Below are positions 8,279-20,077 of a stretch of DNA of 64,000 nt, piece by piece. Source of the stretch: Hydractinia symbiolongicarpus (lineage: Eukaryota; Cnidaria; Hydrozoa; Anthoathecata; Hydractiniidae); assembly GCF_029227915.1 (NCBI RefSeq), contig NC_079883.1, forward strand, positions 12,400,001 to 12,464,000, in the 5' to 3' direction. The position numbers were made by a program, and so were the translations under genes. Position 1 is the first letter of the stretch, and every line of letters starts with the position of its first letter. Under the pieces are notes generated by a model. It saw only the letters and a list, made by a program, of their open reading frames with translations. It was not told the DNA's origin and did not search any database.

Positions 8279-8783
8279 TTCATTTTCATTTGTTGCCTTT
8301 TCATTTCAATGGCGCTGTGATATATTTCTTGTTATAACAATTAAGGAACGTGGCGGTTGTTGAAAGTGTTTCCTATGACATTTTCCTACGACATTTTCAG
8401 GTGATAGTACGAGAAAAAAGAGCTTTCAAATGCATACAAACTCGATCTATTGCCGATCATCCAATAACCCTGACGGAATGGCAAATAAAATAAAATTCCG
8501 CCGCCTTCCGAGGACTTATATCGCAATCACGTTTCGTAACAGCCAAGCGAGGTTTTACCTTAGCGTTTAAGTCACCACCGACATTTGGCCGCGCAACTAT
8601 TCTAAGCTCGTTCATTTTGACTTAAGGAGGGGGCGAGCGCGGACGCAGGCCCCCACTACCAGAAATTGTACGGTCGAGTTACTGACGTTTGCAGTAATCG
8701 CAGAGGTCAGTAACACAAAGAAATTAAATAAAAAAATTTGATCACAACGTCAAAATAAATTGCACGTATTTGCCCCTACTAAT

Positions 8784-8903
8784 GTCTACGGCCATACCAC
8801 GATGAACACACCCGTTCTCGTCTGATCACGGAAGTTAAGCATCGTCGGGCCGGGATAGTACTTGGATTGGTGACCGCCTGGGAACTCCCGGTGTCGTAGG
8901 CTT
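8784..8903 (+). rRNA. 5S rRNA: 5S rRNA gene copy 13 (G85T, G88T subtype)
   Basis: Same changes as copies 10 and 19. Its spacer lacks the transposon and shows the empty TTAA site. Marks: TGTTCCC, TTTTTCGGTG, GTCAACACC, GCAGCTATT, AAACTG, TTTTCCCC. Confidence 0.96.
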
Positions 8904-9409
8904 TTCATTTTCATTTGTTCCCTTTTCATTTCAATGGCGCTGTGATATATTTCTTGTTATAACAATTAAGGAACGTGGCGGTTGTTGAAAGTGTTTCCTA
9001 TGACATTTTCCTACGACATTTTTCGGTGATAGTACGAGAAAAAAGAGCTTTTAAATGCATACAAACTCGATCTATTGCCGATCATCCAATAACCCTGACG
9101 GAATGGCAAATAAAATAAAATTCCGCCGCCTTCCGAGGACTTATATCGCAATCACGTTTCGTAACAGCCAAGCGAGGTTTTACCTTAGCGTTTAAGTCAA
9201 CACCGACATTTGGCCGCGCAGCTATTCTAAGCTCATTCATTTTGACTTAAGGAGGGGGCGAGCGCGGACGCAGGCCCCCCACTACCAGAAACTGTACGGT
9301 CGAGTTACTGACGTTTGCAGTAATCGCAGAGGTCAGTAACTCAAAGAAATTAAATAAAAAAATTTGATCACAACGTCAAAATAAATTGCACGTATTTTCC
9401 CCTACTAAT

Positions 9410-9529
9410 GTCTACGGCCATACCACGATGAACACACCCGTTCTCGTCTGATCACGGAAGTTAAGCATCGTCGGGCCGGGATAGTACTTGGATGGGGGAC
9501 CGCCTGGGAACTCCCGGTGTCGTAGGCTT
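9410..9529 (+). rRNA. 5S rRNA: 5S rRNA gene copy 14
   Basis: Exact consensus. Its spacer looks chimeric: the first part has GCTTTCCG, as after copy 16, and the second part has GTCAACACC, GCAGCTATT, AAACTG and TTTTCCCC, as after copy 13. Confidence 0.98.
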
Positions 9530-10035
9530 TTCATTTTCATTTGTTGCCTTTTCATTTCAATGGCGCTGTGATATATTTCTTGTTATAACAATTAAGGAAC
9601 GTGGCGGTTGTTGAAAGTGTTTCCTATGACATTTTCCTACGACATTTTCAGGTGATAGTACGAGAAAAAAGAGCTTTCAAATGCATACAAACTCGATCTA
9701 TTGCCGATCATCCAATAACCCTGACGGAATGGCAAATAAAATAAAATTCCGCCGCTTTCCGAGGACTTATATCGCAATCACGTTTCGTAACAGCCAAGCG
9801 AGGTTTTACCTTAGCGTTTAAGTCAACACCGACATTTGGCCGCGCAGCTATTCTAAGCTCATTCATTTTGACTTAAGGAGGGGGCGAGCGCGGACGCAGG
9901 CCCCCCACTACCAGAAACTGTACGGTCGAGTTACTGACGTTTGCAGTAATCGCAGAGGTCAGTAACTCAAAGAAATTAAATAAAAAAATTTGATCACAAC
10001 GTCAAAATAAATTGCACGTATTTTCCCCTACTAAT

Positions 10036-10155
10036 GTCTACGGCCATACCACGATGAACACACCCGTTCTCGTCTGATCACGGAAGTTAAGCATCGTCGG
10101 GCCGGGATAGTACTTGGATGGGGGACCGCCTGGGAACTCCCGGTGTCGTAGGCTT
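10036..10155 (+). rRNA. 5S rRNA: 5S rRNA gene copy 15
   Basis: Exact consensus, with an ordinary spacer. Confidence 0.98.
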
Positions 10156-10660
10156 TTCATTTTCATTTGTTGCCTTTTCATTTCAATGGCGCTGTGATAT
10201 ATTTCTTGTTATAACAATTAAGGAACGTGGCGGTTGTTGAAAGTGTTTCCTATGACATTTTCCTACGACATTTTCAGGTGATAGTACGAGAAAAAAGAGC
10301 TTTCAAATGCATACAAACTCGATCTATTGCCGATCATCCAATAACCCTGACGGAATGGCAAATAAAATAAAATTCCGCCGCCTTCCGAGGACTTATATCG
10401 CAATCACGTTTCGTAACAGCCAAGCGAGGTTTTACCTTAGCGTTTAAGTCACCACCGACATTTGGCCGCGCAACTATTCTAAGCTCATTCATTTTGACTT
10501 AAGGAGGGGGCGAGCGCGGACGCAGGCCCCCACTACCAGAAATTGTACGGTCGAGTTACTGACGTTTGCAGTAATCGCAGAGGTCAGTAACTCAAAGAAA
10601 TTAAATAAAAAAATTTGATCACAACGTCAAAATAAATTGCACGTATTTGCCCCTACTAAT

Positions 10661-10780
10661 GTCTACGGCCATACCACGATGAACACACCCGTTCTCGTCT
10701 GATCACGGAAGTTAAGCATCGTCGGGCCGGGATAGTACTTGGATGGGGGACCGCCTGGGAACTCCCGGTGTCGTAGGCTT
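10661..10780 (+). rRNA. 5S rRNA: 5S rRNA gene copy 16
   Basis: Exact consensus. Its spacer has GCTTTCCG, GACACTTGG, GCAAGCG, CTACAAATG and the 26-bp deletion at about 11193, so the unit is 599 bp. Confidence 0.98.
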
Positions 10781-11259
10781 TTCATTTTCATTTGTTGCCT
10801 TTTCATTTCAATGGCGCTGTGATATATTTCTTGTTATAACAATTAAGGAACGTGGCGGTTGTTGAAAGTGTTTCCTATGACATTTTCCTACGACATTTTC
10901 AGGTGATAGTACGAGAAAAAAGAGCTTTCAAATGCATACAAACTCGATCTATTGCCGATCATCCAATAACCCTGACGGAATGGCAAATAAAATAAAATTC
11001 CGCCGCTTTCCGAGGACTTATATCGCAATCACGTTTCGTAACAGCCAAGCGAGGTTTTACCTTAGCGTTTAAGTCACCACCGACACTTGGCCGCGCAACT
11101 ATTCTAAGCTCATTCATTTTGACTTAAGGAGGGGGCAAGCGCGGACGCAGGCCCCCACTACCAGAAATTGTACGGTCGAGTTACTGACGTTTGAAGAAAT
11201 TAAATAAAAAAATTTGATCACAACGTCAAAATAAATTGCACGTATTTGCCCCTACAAAT

Positions 11260-11379
11260 GTCTACGGCCATACCACGATGAACACACCCGTTCTCGTCTG
11301 ATCACGGAAGTTAAGCATCGTCGGGCCGGGATAGTACTTGGATGGGGGACCGCCTGGGAACTGCCGGTGTCGTAGGCTT
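11260..11379 (+). rRNA. 5S rRNA: 5S rRNA gene copy 17 (C104G)
   Basis: C104G replaces the G71-C104 pair of helix V with G-G. Upstream, the 3' arm of the 41-base hairpin is deleted. The spacer after it again carries the 26-bp deletion (about 11792) and GGCACTGTG. Confidence 0.96.
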
Positions 11380-11858
11380 TTCATTTTCATTTGTTGCCTT
11401 TTCATTTCAATGGCACTGTGATATATTTCTTGTTATAACAATTAAGGAACGTGGCGGTTGTTGAAAGTGTTTCCTATGACATTTTCCTACGACATTTTCA
11501 GGTGATAGTACGAGAAAAAAGAGCTTTCAAATGCATACAAACTCGATCTATTGCCGATCATCCAATAACCCTGACGGAATGGCAAATAAAATAAAATTCC
11601 GCCGCCTTCCGAGGACTTATATCGCAATCACGTTTCGTAACAGCCAAGCGAGGTTTTACCTTAGCGTTTAAGTCACCACCGACACTTGGCCGCGCAACTA
11701 TTCTAAGCTCATTCATTTTGACTTAAGGAGGGGGCAAGCGCGGACGCAGGCCCCCACTACCAGAAATTGTACGGTCGAGTTACTGACGTTTGAAGAAATT
11801 AAATAAAAAAATTTGATCACAACGTCAAAATAAATTGCACGTATTTGCCCCTACAAAT

Positions 11859-11978
11859 GTCTACGGCCATACCACGATGAACACACCCGTTCTCGTCTGA
11901 TCACGGAAGTTAAGCATCGTCGGGCCGGGATAGTACTTGGATGGGGGACCGCCTGGGAACTGCCGGTGTCGTAGGCTT
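11859..11978 (+). rRNA. 5S rRNA: 5S rRNA gene copy 18 (C104G)
   Basis: Same C104G and same upstream deletion as copy 17, of which it is a duplicate. The spacer has GGCACTGTG, GCTCGTTC and GAGCGTGG. Confidence 0.96.
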
Positions 11979-12483
11979 TTCATTTTCATTTGTTGCCTTT
12001 TCATTTCAATGGCACTGTGATATATTTCTTGTTATAACAATTAAGGAACGTGGCGGTTGTTGAAAGTGTTTCCTATGACATTTTCCTACGACATTTTCAG
12101 GTGATAGTACGAGAAAAAAGAGCTTTCAAATGCATACAAACTCGATCTATTGCCGATCATCCAATAACCCTGACGGAATGGCAAATAAAATAAAATTCCG
12201 CCGCCTTCCGAGGACTTATATCGCAATCACGTTTCGTAACAGCCAAGCGAGGTTTTACCTTAGCGTTTAAGTCACCACCGACATTTGGCCGCGCAACTAT
12301 TCTAAGCTCGTTCATTTTGACTTAAGGAGGGGGCGAGCGTGGACGCAGGCCCCCACTACCAGAAATTGTACGGTCGAGTTACTGACGTTTGCAGTAATCG
12401 CAGAGGTCAGTAACACAAAGAAATTAAATAAAAAAATTTGATCACAACGTCAAAATAAATTGCACGTATTTGCCCCTACTAAT

Positions 12484-12603
12484 GTCTACGGCCATACCAC
12501 GATGAACACACCCGTTCTCGTCTGATCACGGAAGTTAAGCATCGTCGGGCCGGGATAGTACTTGGATTGGTGACCGCCTGGGAACTCCCGGTGTCGTAGG
12601 CTT
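12484..12603 (+). rRNA. 5S rRNA: 5S rRNA gene copy 19 (G85T, G88T subtype)
   Basis: Loop GTGA and an open 85-92 pair, as in copies 10 and 13. The spacer matches that after copy 13 and has an empty TTAA site. Confidence 0.96.
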
Positions 12604-13109
12604 TTCATTTTCATTTGTTGCCTTTTCATTTCAATGGCGCTGTGATATATTTCTTGTTATAACAATTAAGGAACGTGGCGGTTGTTGAAAGTGTTTCCTA
12701 TGACATTTTCCTACGACATTTTTCGGTGATAGTACGAGAAAAAAGAGCTTTTAAATGCATACAAACTCGATCTATTGCCGATCATCCAATAACCCTGACG
12801 GAATGGCAAATAAAATAAAATTCCGCCGCCTTCCGAGGACTTATATCGCAATCACGTTTCGTAACAGCCAAGCGAGGTTTTACCTTAGCGTTTAAGTCAA
12901 CACCGACATTTGGCCGCGCAGCTATTCTAAGCTCATTCATTTTGACTTAAGGAGGGGGCGAGCGCGGACGCAGGCCCCCCACTACCAGAAACTGTACGGT
13001 CGAGTTACTGACGTTTGCAGTAATCGCAGAGGTCAGTAACTCAAAGAAATTAAATAAAAAAATTTGATCACAACGTCAAAATAAATTGCACGTATTTTCC
13101 CCTACTAAT

Positions 13110-13229
13110 GTCTACGGCCATACCACGATGAACACACCCGTTCTCGTCTGATCACGGAAGTTAAGCATCGTCGGGCCGGGATAGTACTTGGATGGGGGAC
13201 CGCCTGGGAACTCCCGGTGTCGTAGGCTT
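13110..13229 (+). rRNA. 5S rRNA: 5S rRNA gene copy 20
   Basis: Exact consensus, with an ordinary spacer. Confidence 0.98.
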
Positions 13230-13734
13230 TTCATTTTCATTTGTTGCCTTTTCATTTCAATGGCGCTGTGATATATTTCTTGTTATAACAATTAAGGAAC
13301 GTGGCGGTTGTTGAAAGTGTTTCCTATGACATTTTCCTACGACATTTTCAGGTGATAGTACGAGAAAAAAGAGCTTTCAAATGCATACAAACTCGATCTA
13401 TTGCCGATCATCCAATAACCCTGACGGAATGGCAAATAAAATAAAATTCCGCCGCCTTCCGAGGACTTATATCGCAATCACGTTTCGTAACAGCCAAGCG
13501 AGGTTTTACCTTAGCGTTTAAGTCACCACCGACATTTGGCCGCGCAACTATTCTAAGCTCATTCATTTTGACTTAAGGAGGGGGCGAGCGCGGACGCAGG
13601 CCCCCACTACCAGAAATTGTACGGTCGAGTTACTGACGTTTGCAGTAATCGCAGAGGTCAGTAACTCAAAGAAATTAAATAAAAAAATTTGATCACAACG
13701 TCAAAATAAATTGCACGTATTTGCCCCTACTAAT

Positions 13735-13854
13735 GTCTACGGCCATACCACGATGAACACACCCGTTCTCGTCTGATCACGGAAGTTAAGCATCGTCGGG
13801 CCGGGATAGTACTTGGATGGGGGACCGCCTGGGAACTCCCGGTGTCGTAGGCTT
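13735..13854 (+). rRNA. 5S rRNA: 5S rRNA gene copy 21
   Basis: Exact consensus. Its spacer matches that after copy 16, including the 26-bp deletion at about 14267. Confidence 0.98.
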
Positions 13855-14333
13855 TTCATTTTCATTTGTTGCCTTTTCATTTCAATGGCGCTGTGATATA
13901 TTTCTTGTTATAACAATTAAGGAACGTGGCGGTTGTTGAAAGTGTTTCCTATGACATTTTCCTACGACATTTTCAGGTGATAGTACGAGAAAAAAGAGCT
14001 TTCAAATGCATACAAACTCGATCTATTGCCGATCATCCAATAACCCTGACGGAATGGCAAATAAAATAAAATTCCGCCGCTTTCCGAGGACTTATATCGC
14101 AATCACGTTTCGTAACAGCCAAGCGAGGTTTTACCTTAGCGTTTAAGTCACCACCGACACTTGGCCGCGCAACTATTCTAAGCTCATTCATTTTGACTTA
14201 AGGAGGGGGCAAGCGCGGACGCAGGCCCCCACTACCAGAAATTGTACGGTCGAGTTACTGACGTTTGAAGAAATTAAATAAAAAAATTTGATCACAACGT
14301 CAAAATAAATTGCACGTATTTGCCCCTACAAAT

Positions 14334-14453
14334 GTCTACGGCCATACCACGATGAACACACCCGTTCTCGTCTGATCACGGAAGTTAAGCATCGTCGGGC
14401 CGGGATAGTACTTGGATGGGGGACCGCCTGGGAACTGCCGGTGTCGTAGGCTT
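14334..14453 (+). rRNA. 5S rRNA: 5S rRNA gene copy 22 (C104G)
   Basis: C104G linked to the upstream 26-bp deletion, as in copies 17 and 18. The spacer has GGCACTGTG, GCGAAGTTT and CTGCTAAT. Confidence 0.96.
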
Positions 14454-14958
14454 TTCATTTTCATTTGTTGCCTTTTCATTTCAATGGCACTGTGATATAT
14501 TTCTTGTTATAACAATTAAGGAACGTGGCGGTTGTTGAAAGTGTTTCCTATGACATTTTCCTACGACATTTTCAGGTGATAGTACGAGAAAAAAGAGCTT
14601 TCAAATGCATACAAACTCGATCTATTGCCGATCATCCAATAACCCTGACGGAATGGCAAATAAAATAAAATTCCGCCGCCTTCCGAGGACTTATATCGCA
14701 ATCACGTTTCGTAACAGCCAAGCGAAGTTTTACCTTAGCGTTTAAGTCACCACCGACATTTGGCCGCGCAACTATTCTAAGCTCATTCATTTTGACTTAA
14801 GGAGGGGGAGAGCGCGGACGCAGGCCCCCACTACCAGAAATTGTACGGTCGAGTTACTGACGTTTGCAGTAATCGCAGAGGTCAGTAACTCAAAGAAATT
14901 AAATAAAAAAATTTGATCACAACGTCAAAATAAATTGCACGTATTTGCCCCTGCTAAT

Positions 14959-15077
14959 GTCTACGGCCATACCACGATGAACACACCCGTTCTCGTCTGA
15001 TCACGGAAGTTAAGCATCGTCGGGCTGGGATAGTACTTGGATGGGGACCGCCTGGGAACTCCTGGTGTCGTAGGCTT
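14959..15077 (+). rRNA. 5S rRNA: 5S rRNA gene copy 23, with 1-base deletion
   Basis: C68T and C106T both turn helix V pairs into G-U wobbles. One G is missing from the run at 85-89, shrinking the tetraloop. The hit in loop D makes normal function doubtful. Confidence 0.93.
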
Positions 15078-15582
15078 TTCATTTTCATTTGTTGCCTTTT
15101 CATTTCAATGGCGCTGTGATATATTTCTTGTTATAACAATTAAGGAACGTGGCGGTTGTTGAAAGTGTTTCCTATGACATTTTCCTACGACATTTTCAGG
15201 TGATAGTACGAGAAAAAAGAGCTTTCAAATGCATACAAACTCGATCTATTGCCGATCATCCAATAACCCTGACGGAATGGCAAATAAAATAAAATTCCGC
15301 CGCCTTCCGAGGACTTATATCGCAATCACGTTTCGTAACAGCCAAGCGAGGTTTTACCTTAGCGTTTAAGTCACCACCGACATTTGGCCGCGCAACTATT
15401 CTAAGCTCATTCATTTTGACTTAAGGAGGGGGCGAGCGCGGACGCAGGCCCCCACTACCAGAAATTGTACGGTCGAGTTACTGACGTTTGCAGTAATCGC
15501 AGAGGTCAGTAACTCAAAGAAATTAAATAAAAAAATTTGATCACAACGTCAAAATAAATTGCACGTATTTGCCCCTACTAAT

Positions 15583-15702
15583 GTCTACGGCCATACCACG
15601 ATGAACACACCCGTTCTCGTCTGATCACGGAAGTTAAGCATCGTCGGGCCGGGATAGTACTTGGATGGTGGACCGCCTGGGAACTCCCGGTGTCGTAGGC
15701 TT
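15583..15702 (+). rRNA. 5S rRNA: 5S rRNA gene copy 24
   Basis: G87T makes the loop TGGA, one of only two substitutions in the array that leave the GNRA class. The spacer has GCGTTGTG, TTGTCATAAC and CGTATCAGCC. Confidence 0.96.
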
Positions 15703-16207
15703 TTCATTTTCATTTGTTGCCTTTTCATTTCAATGGCGTTGTGATATATTTCTTGTCATAACAATTAAGGAACGTGGCGGTTGTTGAAAGTGTTTCCTAT
15801 GACATTTTCCTACGACATTTTCAGGTGATAGTACGAGAAAAAAGAGCTTTCAAATGCATACAAACTCGATCTATTGCCGATCATCCAATAACCCTGACGG
15901 AATGGCAAATAAAATAAAATTCCGCCGCCTTCCGAGGACTTATATCGCAATCACGTTTCGTATCAGCCAAGCGAGGTTTTACCTTAGCGTTTAAGTCACC
16001 ACCGACATTTGGCCGCGCAACTATTCTAAGGTCATTCATTTTGACTTAAGGAGGGGGCGAGCGCGGACGCAGGCCCCCACTACCAGAAATTGTACGGTCG
16101 AGTTACTGACGTTTGCAATAATCGCAGAGGTCAGTAACTCAAAGAAATTAAATAAAAAAATTTGATCACAACGTCAAAATAAATTGCACGTATTTGCCCC
16201 TACTAAT

Positions 16208-16327
16208 GTCTACGGCCATACCACGATGAACACACCCGTTCTCGTCTGATCACGGAAGTTAAGCATCGTCGGGCGGGGATAGTACTTGGATGGGGGACCG
16301 CCTGGGAACTCCCGGTGTCGTAGGATT
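16208..16327 (+). rRNA. 5S rRNA: 5S rRNA gene copy 25
   Basis: C68G breaks 68-107, and C118A breaks the terminal pair 1-118. The spacer has AAATGAAAT, GCATTCCG and TATTAATTT, shared with the spacer after copy 27. Confidence 0.95.
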
Positions 16328-16832
16328 TTCATTTTCATTTGTTGCCTTTTTATTTCAATGGCGCTGTGATATATTTCTTGTTATAACAATTAAGGAACGT
16401 GGCGGTTGTTGAAAGTGTTTCCTATGACATTTTCCTACGACATTTTCAGGTGATAGTACGAGAAAAAAGAGCTTTCAAATGCATACAAACTCGATCTATT
16501 GCCGATCATCCAATAACCCTGACGGAATGGCAAATGAAATAAAATTCCGCCGCATTCCGAGGACTTATATCGCAATCACGTTTCGTAACAGCCAAGCAAA
16601 TTTTTACCTTAGCGTTTAAGTCACCACCGACATTTGGCCGCGCAACTATTCTAAGCTCATTCATTTTGACTTAAGGAGGGGGCGAGCGCGGACGCAGGCC
16701 CCCACTACCAGAAATTGTACGGTCGAGTTACTGACGTTTGCAGTAATCGCAGAGGTCAGTAACTCAAATAAATTAAATAAAAAAATTTGATCACAACGTC
16801 AAAATAAATTGCACGTATTTGCCCCTATTAAT

Positions 16833-16952
16833 TTCTACGGCCATACCACGATGAACACACCCGTTCTGGTCTGATCACGGAAGTTAAGCATCGTCGGGCC
16901 GGGATAGTACTTGGATGGGGGACCGCCTGGGAACTCCCGGTGTCGTAGGCTT
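16833..16952 (+). rRNA. 5S rRNA: 5S rRNA gene copy 26 (G1T)
   Basis: G1T changes the likely first transcribed base and the terminal pair. C36G lies in loop C. Copy 28 shares G1T and the spacer before it, a 1250-bp dimer duplication. Confidence 0.95.
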
Positions 16953-17457
16953 TTCATTTTCATTTGTTGCCTTTTCATTTCAATGGCGCTGTGATATATT
17001 TCTTGTTATAACAATTAAGGAACGTGGCGGTTGTTGAAAGTGTTTCCCATGACATTTTCCTACGACATTTTCAGGTGATAGTACGAGAAAAAAGAGCTTT
17101 CAAATGCATACAAATTCGATCTATTGCCGATCATCCAAAAACCCTGACGGAATGGCAAATAAAATAAAATTCCGCCGCCTTCCGAGGACTTATATCGCAA
17201 TCACGTTTCGTAACAGCCAAGCGAGGTTTTACCTTAGCGTTTAAGTCACCACCGACATTTGGCCGCGCAACTATTCTAAGCTCATTCATTTTGACTTAAG
17301 GAGGGGGCGAGCGCGGACGCAGGCCCCCACTACCAGAAATTGTACGGTCGAGTTACTGACGTTTGCAGTAATCGCAGAGGTCAGTAACTCAAAGAAATTA
17401 AATAAAAAAATTTGATCACAACGTCAAAATAAATTGCACGTATTTGCCCCTACTAAT

Positions 17458-17577
17458 GTCTACGGCCATACCACGATGAACACACCCGTTCTCGTCTGAT
17501 CACGGAAGTTAAGCATCGTCGGGCCGGGATAGTACTTGGATGGGGGACCGCCTGGGAACTCCCGGTGTCGTAGGCTT
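17458..17577 (+). rRNA. 5S rRNA: 5S rRNA gene copy 27
   Basis: Exact consensus. The spacer has TTGTTTTAAC, AAATGAAAT, GCATTCCG and TATTAATTT. Confidence 0.98.
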
Positions 17578-18082
17578 TTCATTTTCATTTGTTGCCTTTT
17601 CATTTCAATGGCGCTGTGATATATTTCTTGTTTTAACAATTAAGGAACGTGGCGGTTGTTGAAAGTGTTTCCTATGACATTTTCCTACGACATTTTCAGG
17701 TGATAGTACGAGAAAAAAGAGCTTTCAAATGCATACAAACTCGATCTATTGCCGATCATCCAATAACCCTGACGGAATGGCAAATGAAATAAAATTCCGC
17801 CGCATTCCGAGGACTTATATCGCAATCACGTTTCGTAACAGCCAAGAAAAGTTTTACCTTAGCGTTTAAGTCACCACCGACATTTTGCCGCGCAACTATT
17901 CTAAGCTCATTCATTTTGACTTAAGGAGGGGGCGAGCGCGGACGCAGGCCCCCACTACCAGAAATTGTACGGTCGAGTTACTGACGTTTGCAGTAATCGC
18001 AGAGGTCAGTAACTCAAAGAAATTAAATAAAAAAATTTGATCACAACGTCAAAATAAATTGCACGTATTTGCCCCTATTAAT

Positions 18083-18202
18083 TTCTACGGCCATACCACG
18101 ATGAACACACCCGTTCTCGTCTGATCACGGAAGTTAAGCATCGTCGGGCCGGGATAGTACTTGGATGGGGGACCGCCTGGGAACTCCCGGTGTCGTAGGC
18201 TT
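18083..18202 (+). rRNA. 5S rRNA: 5S rRNA gene copy 28 (G1T)
   Basis: G1T only. The spacer has GATAATACG, AAATTCGATAT and ACTTAGGG. Confidence 0.96.
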
Positions 18203-18707
18203 TTCATTTTCATTTGTTGCCTTTTCATTTCAATGGCGCTGTGATATATTTCTTGTTATAACAATTAAGGAACGTGGCGGTTGTTGAAAGTGTTTCCTAT
18301 GACATTTTCCTACGACATTTTCAGGTGATAATACGAGAAAAAAGAGCTTTCAAATGCATACAAATTCGATATATTGCCGATCATCCAATAACCCTGACGG
18401 AATGGCAAATAAAATAAAATTCCGCCGCCTTCCGAGGAGTTATATCGCAATCACGTTTCGTAACAGCCAAGCGAGGTTTTACCTTAGCGTTTAAGTCACC
18501 ACCGACATTTGGCCGCGCAACTATTCTAAGCTCATTCATTTTGACTTAGGGAGGGGGCGAGCGCGGACGCAGGCCCCCACTACCAGAAATTGTACGGTCG
18601 AGTTACTGACGTTTGCAGTAATCGCAGAGGTCAGTAACTCAAAGAAATTAAATAAAAAAATTTGATCACAACGTCAAAATAAATTGCACGTATTTGCCCC
18701 TACTAAT

Positions 18708-18827
18708 GTCTACGGCCATACCACGATGAACACACCCGTTCTCGTCTGATCACGGAAGTTAACCATCGTTGGGCCGAGATAGTACTTGGTTGGGGGACCG
18801 CCTGGGAACTCCCGGTGTCGTAGGCTT
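18708..18827 (+). rRNA. 5S rRNA: 5S rRNA gene copy 29, divergent, possible pseudogene
   Basis: Four changes: G56C and C63T in box A, G70A in the intermediate element (breaking 70-105) and A83T at the bulged base of box C. Each of the three TFIIIA-contact blocks is hit, so transcription and folding are both likely impaired. The upstream TATA-like element and T-runs are intact. The spacer has AACTTGG and AACACTGACGAAATGG. Confidence 0.88.
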
Positions 18828-19332
18828 TTCATTTTCATTTGTTGCCTTTTCATTTCAATGGCGCTGTGATATATTTCTTGTTATAACAATTAAGGAACTT
18901 GGCGGTTGTTGAAAGTGTTTCCTATGACATTTTCCTACGACATTTTCAGGTGATAGTACGAGAAAAAAGAGCTTTCAAATGCATACAAACTCGATCTATT
19001 GCCGATCATCCAATAACACTGACGAAATGGCAAATAAAATAAAATTCCGCCGCCTTCCGAGGACTTATATCGCAATCACGTTTCGTAACAGCCAAGCGAG
19101 GTTTTACCTTAGCGTTTAAGTCACCACCGACATTTGGCCGCGCAACTATTCTAAGCTCATTCATTTTGACTTAAGGAGGGGGCGAGCGCGGACGCAGGCC
19201 CCCACTACCAGAAATTGTACGGTCGAGTTACTGACGTTTGCAGTAATCGCAGAGGTCAGTAACTCAAAGAAATTAAATAAAAAAATTTGATCACAACGTC
19301 AAAATAAATTGCACGTATTTGCCCCTACTAAT

Positions 19333-19452
19333 GTCTACGGCCATACCACGATAAACACACCCGTTCTCGTCTGATCACGGAAGTTAAGCATCGTCGGGCC
19401 GGGATAGTACTTGGATGGGGGACCGCCTGGGAACTCCCGGTGTCGTATGCTT
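19333..19452 (+). rRNA. 5S rRNA: 5S rRNA gene copy 30, broken first terminator
   Basis: G21A breaks 21-57 and G116T breaks 3-116. The first T-run reads TTCT, so read-through to the next T4 run, about 6 bases on, is expected. The spacer has TTGTCATAAC, GCGTTAAAG and GGCTCCC. Confidence 0.93.
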
Positions 19453-19957
19453 CTCATTTTCATTTGTTGCCTTTTCATTTCAATGGCGTTGTGATATATT
19501 TCTTGTCATAACAATTAAGGAACGTGGCGGTTGTTGAAAGTGTTTCCTATGACATTTTCCTACGACATTTTTAGGTGATAGTACGAGAAAAAAGAGCTTT
19601 CAAATGCATACAAACTCGATCTATTGCCGATCATCCAATAACCCTGACGGAATGGCAAATAAAATAAAATTCCGCCGCCTTCCGAGGACTTATATCGCAA
19701 TCACGTTTCGTAACAGCCAAGCGAGGTTTTACCTTAGCGTTAAAGTCACCACCGACATTTGGCCGCGCAACTATTCTAAGCTCATTCATTTTGACTTAAG
19801 GAGGGGGCGAGCGCGGACGCAGGCTCCCACTACCAGAAATTGTACGGTCGAGTTACTGACGTTTGCAGTAATCGCAGAGGTCAGTAACTCAAAGAAATTA
19901 AATAAAAAAATTTGATCACAACGTCAAAATAAATTGCATGTATTTGCCCCTACTAAT

Positions 19958-20077
19958 GTCTACGGCCATACCACGATGAACACACCCGCTCTCGTCTGAT
20001 CACGGAAGTTAAGCATCGTCGGGCCGGGATAGTACTTGGATGGGGGACCGCCTGGGAACTCCCGGTGTCGTAGGTTT
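19958..20077 (+). rRNA. 5S rRNA: 5S rRNA gene copy 31
   Basis: T32C breaks 32-45. C118T gives a G-U terminal pair and lengthens the T-run to five. The spacer has CATTGCAATGG, AGGAGATGG and ATCAACCAATAGCC. Confidence 0.95.

Larger units (their letters stand above)
8784..11379 (+). repeat. 4-unit block, longer copy (partner 12484-14453)
   Basis: Copies 13, 14, 16 and 17 with their spacers match copies 19-22 in order: the G85T/G88T gene, a spacer with GTCAACACC and GCAGCTATT, ordinary units, then a spacer with GACACTTGG, GCAAGCG and the 26-bp deletion, then C104G. This version has an extra unit (the spacer after copy 14 plus copy 15). Confidence 0.75.
12484..14453 (+). repeat. 4-unit block, shorter copy (partner 8784-11379)
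   Basis: Copies 19-22 repeat the order of diagnostic marks seen in copies 13-17, without the extra unit. Confidence 0.75.

Noticed and set aside
19604-19915. Open reading frame of 103 codons in the spacer after copy 30
   Set aside because: It is the same spacer frame, opened by GTTTAAG becoming GTTAAAG. Most units carry the stop. A frame open apart from one stop is mildly curious, but frameshifting indels occur freely across units.
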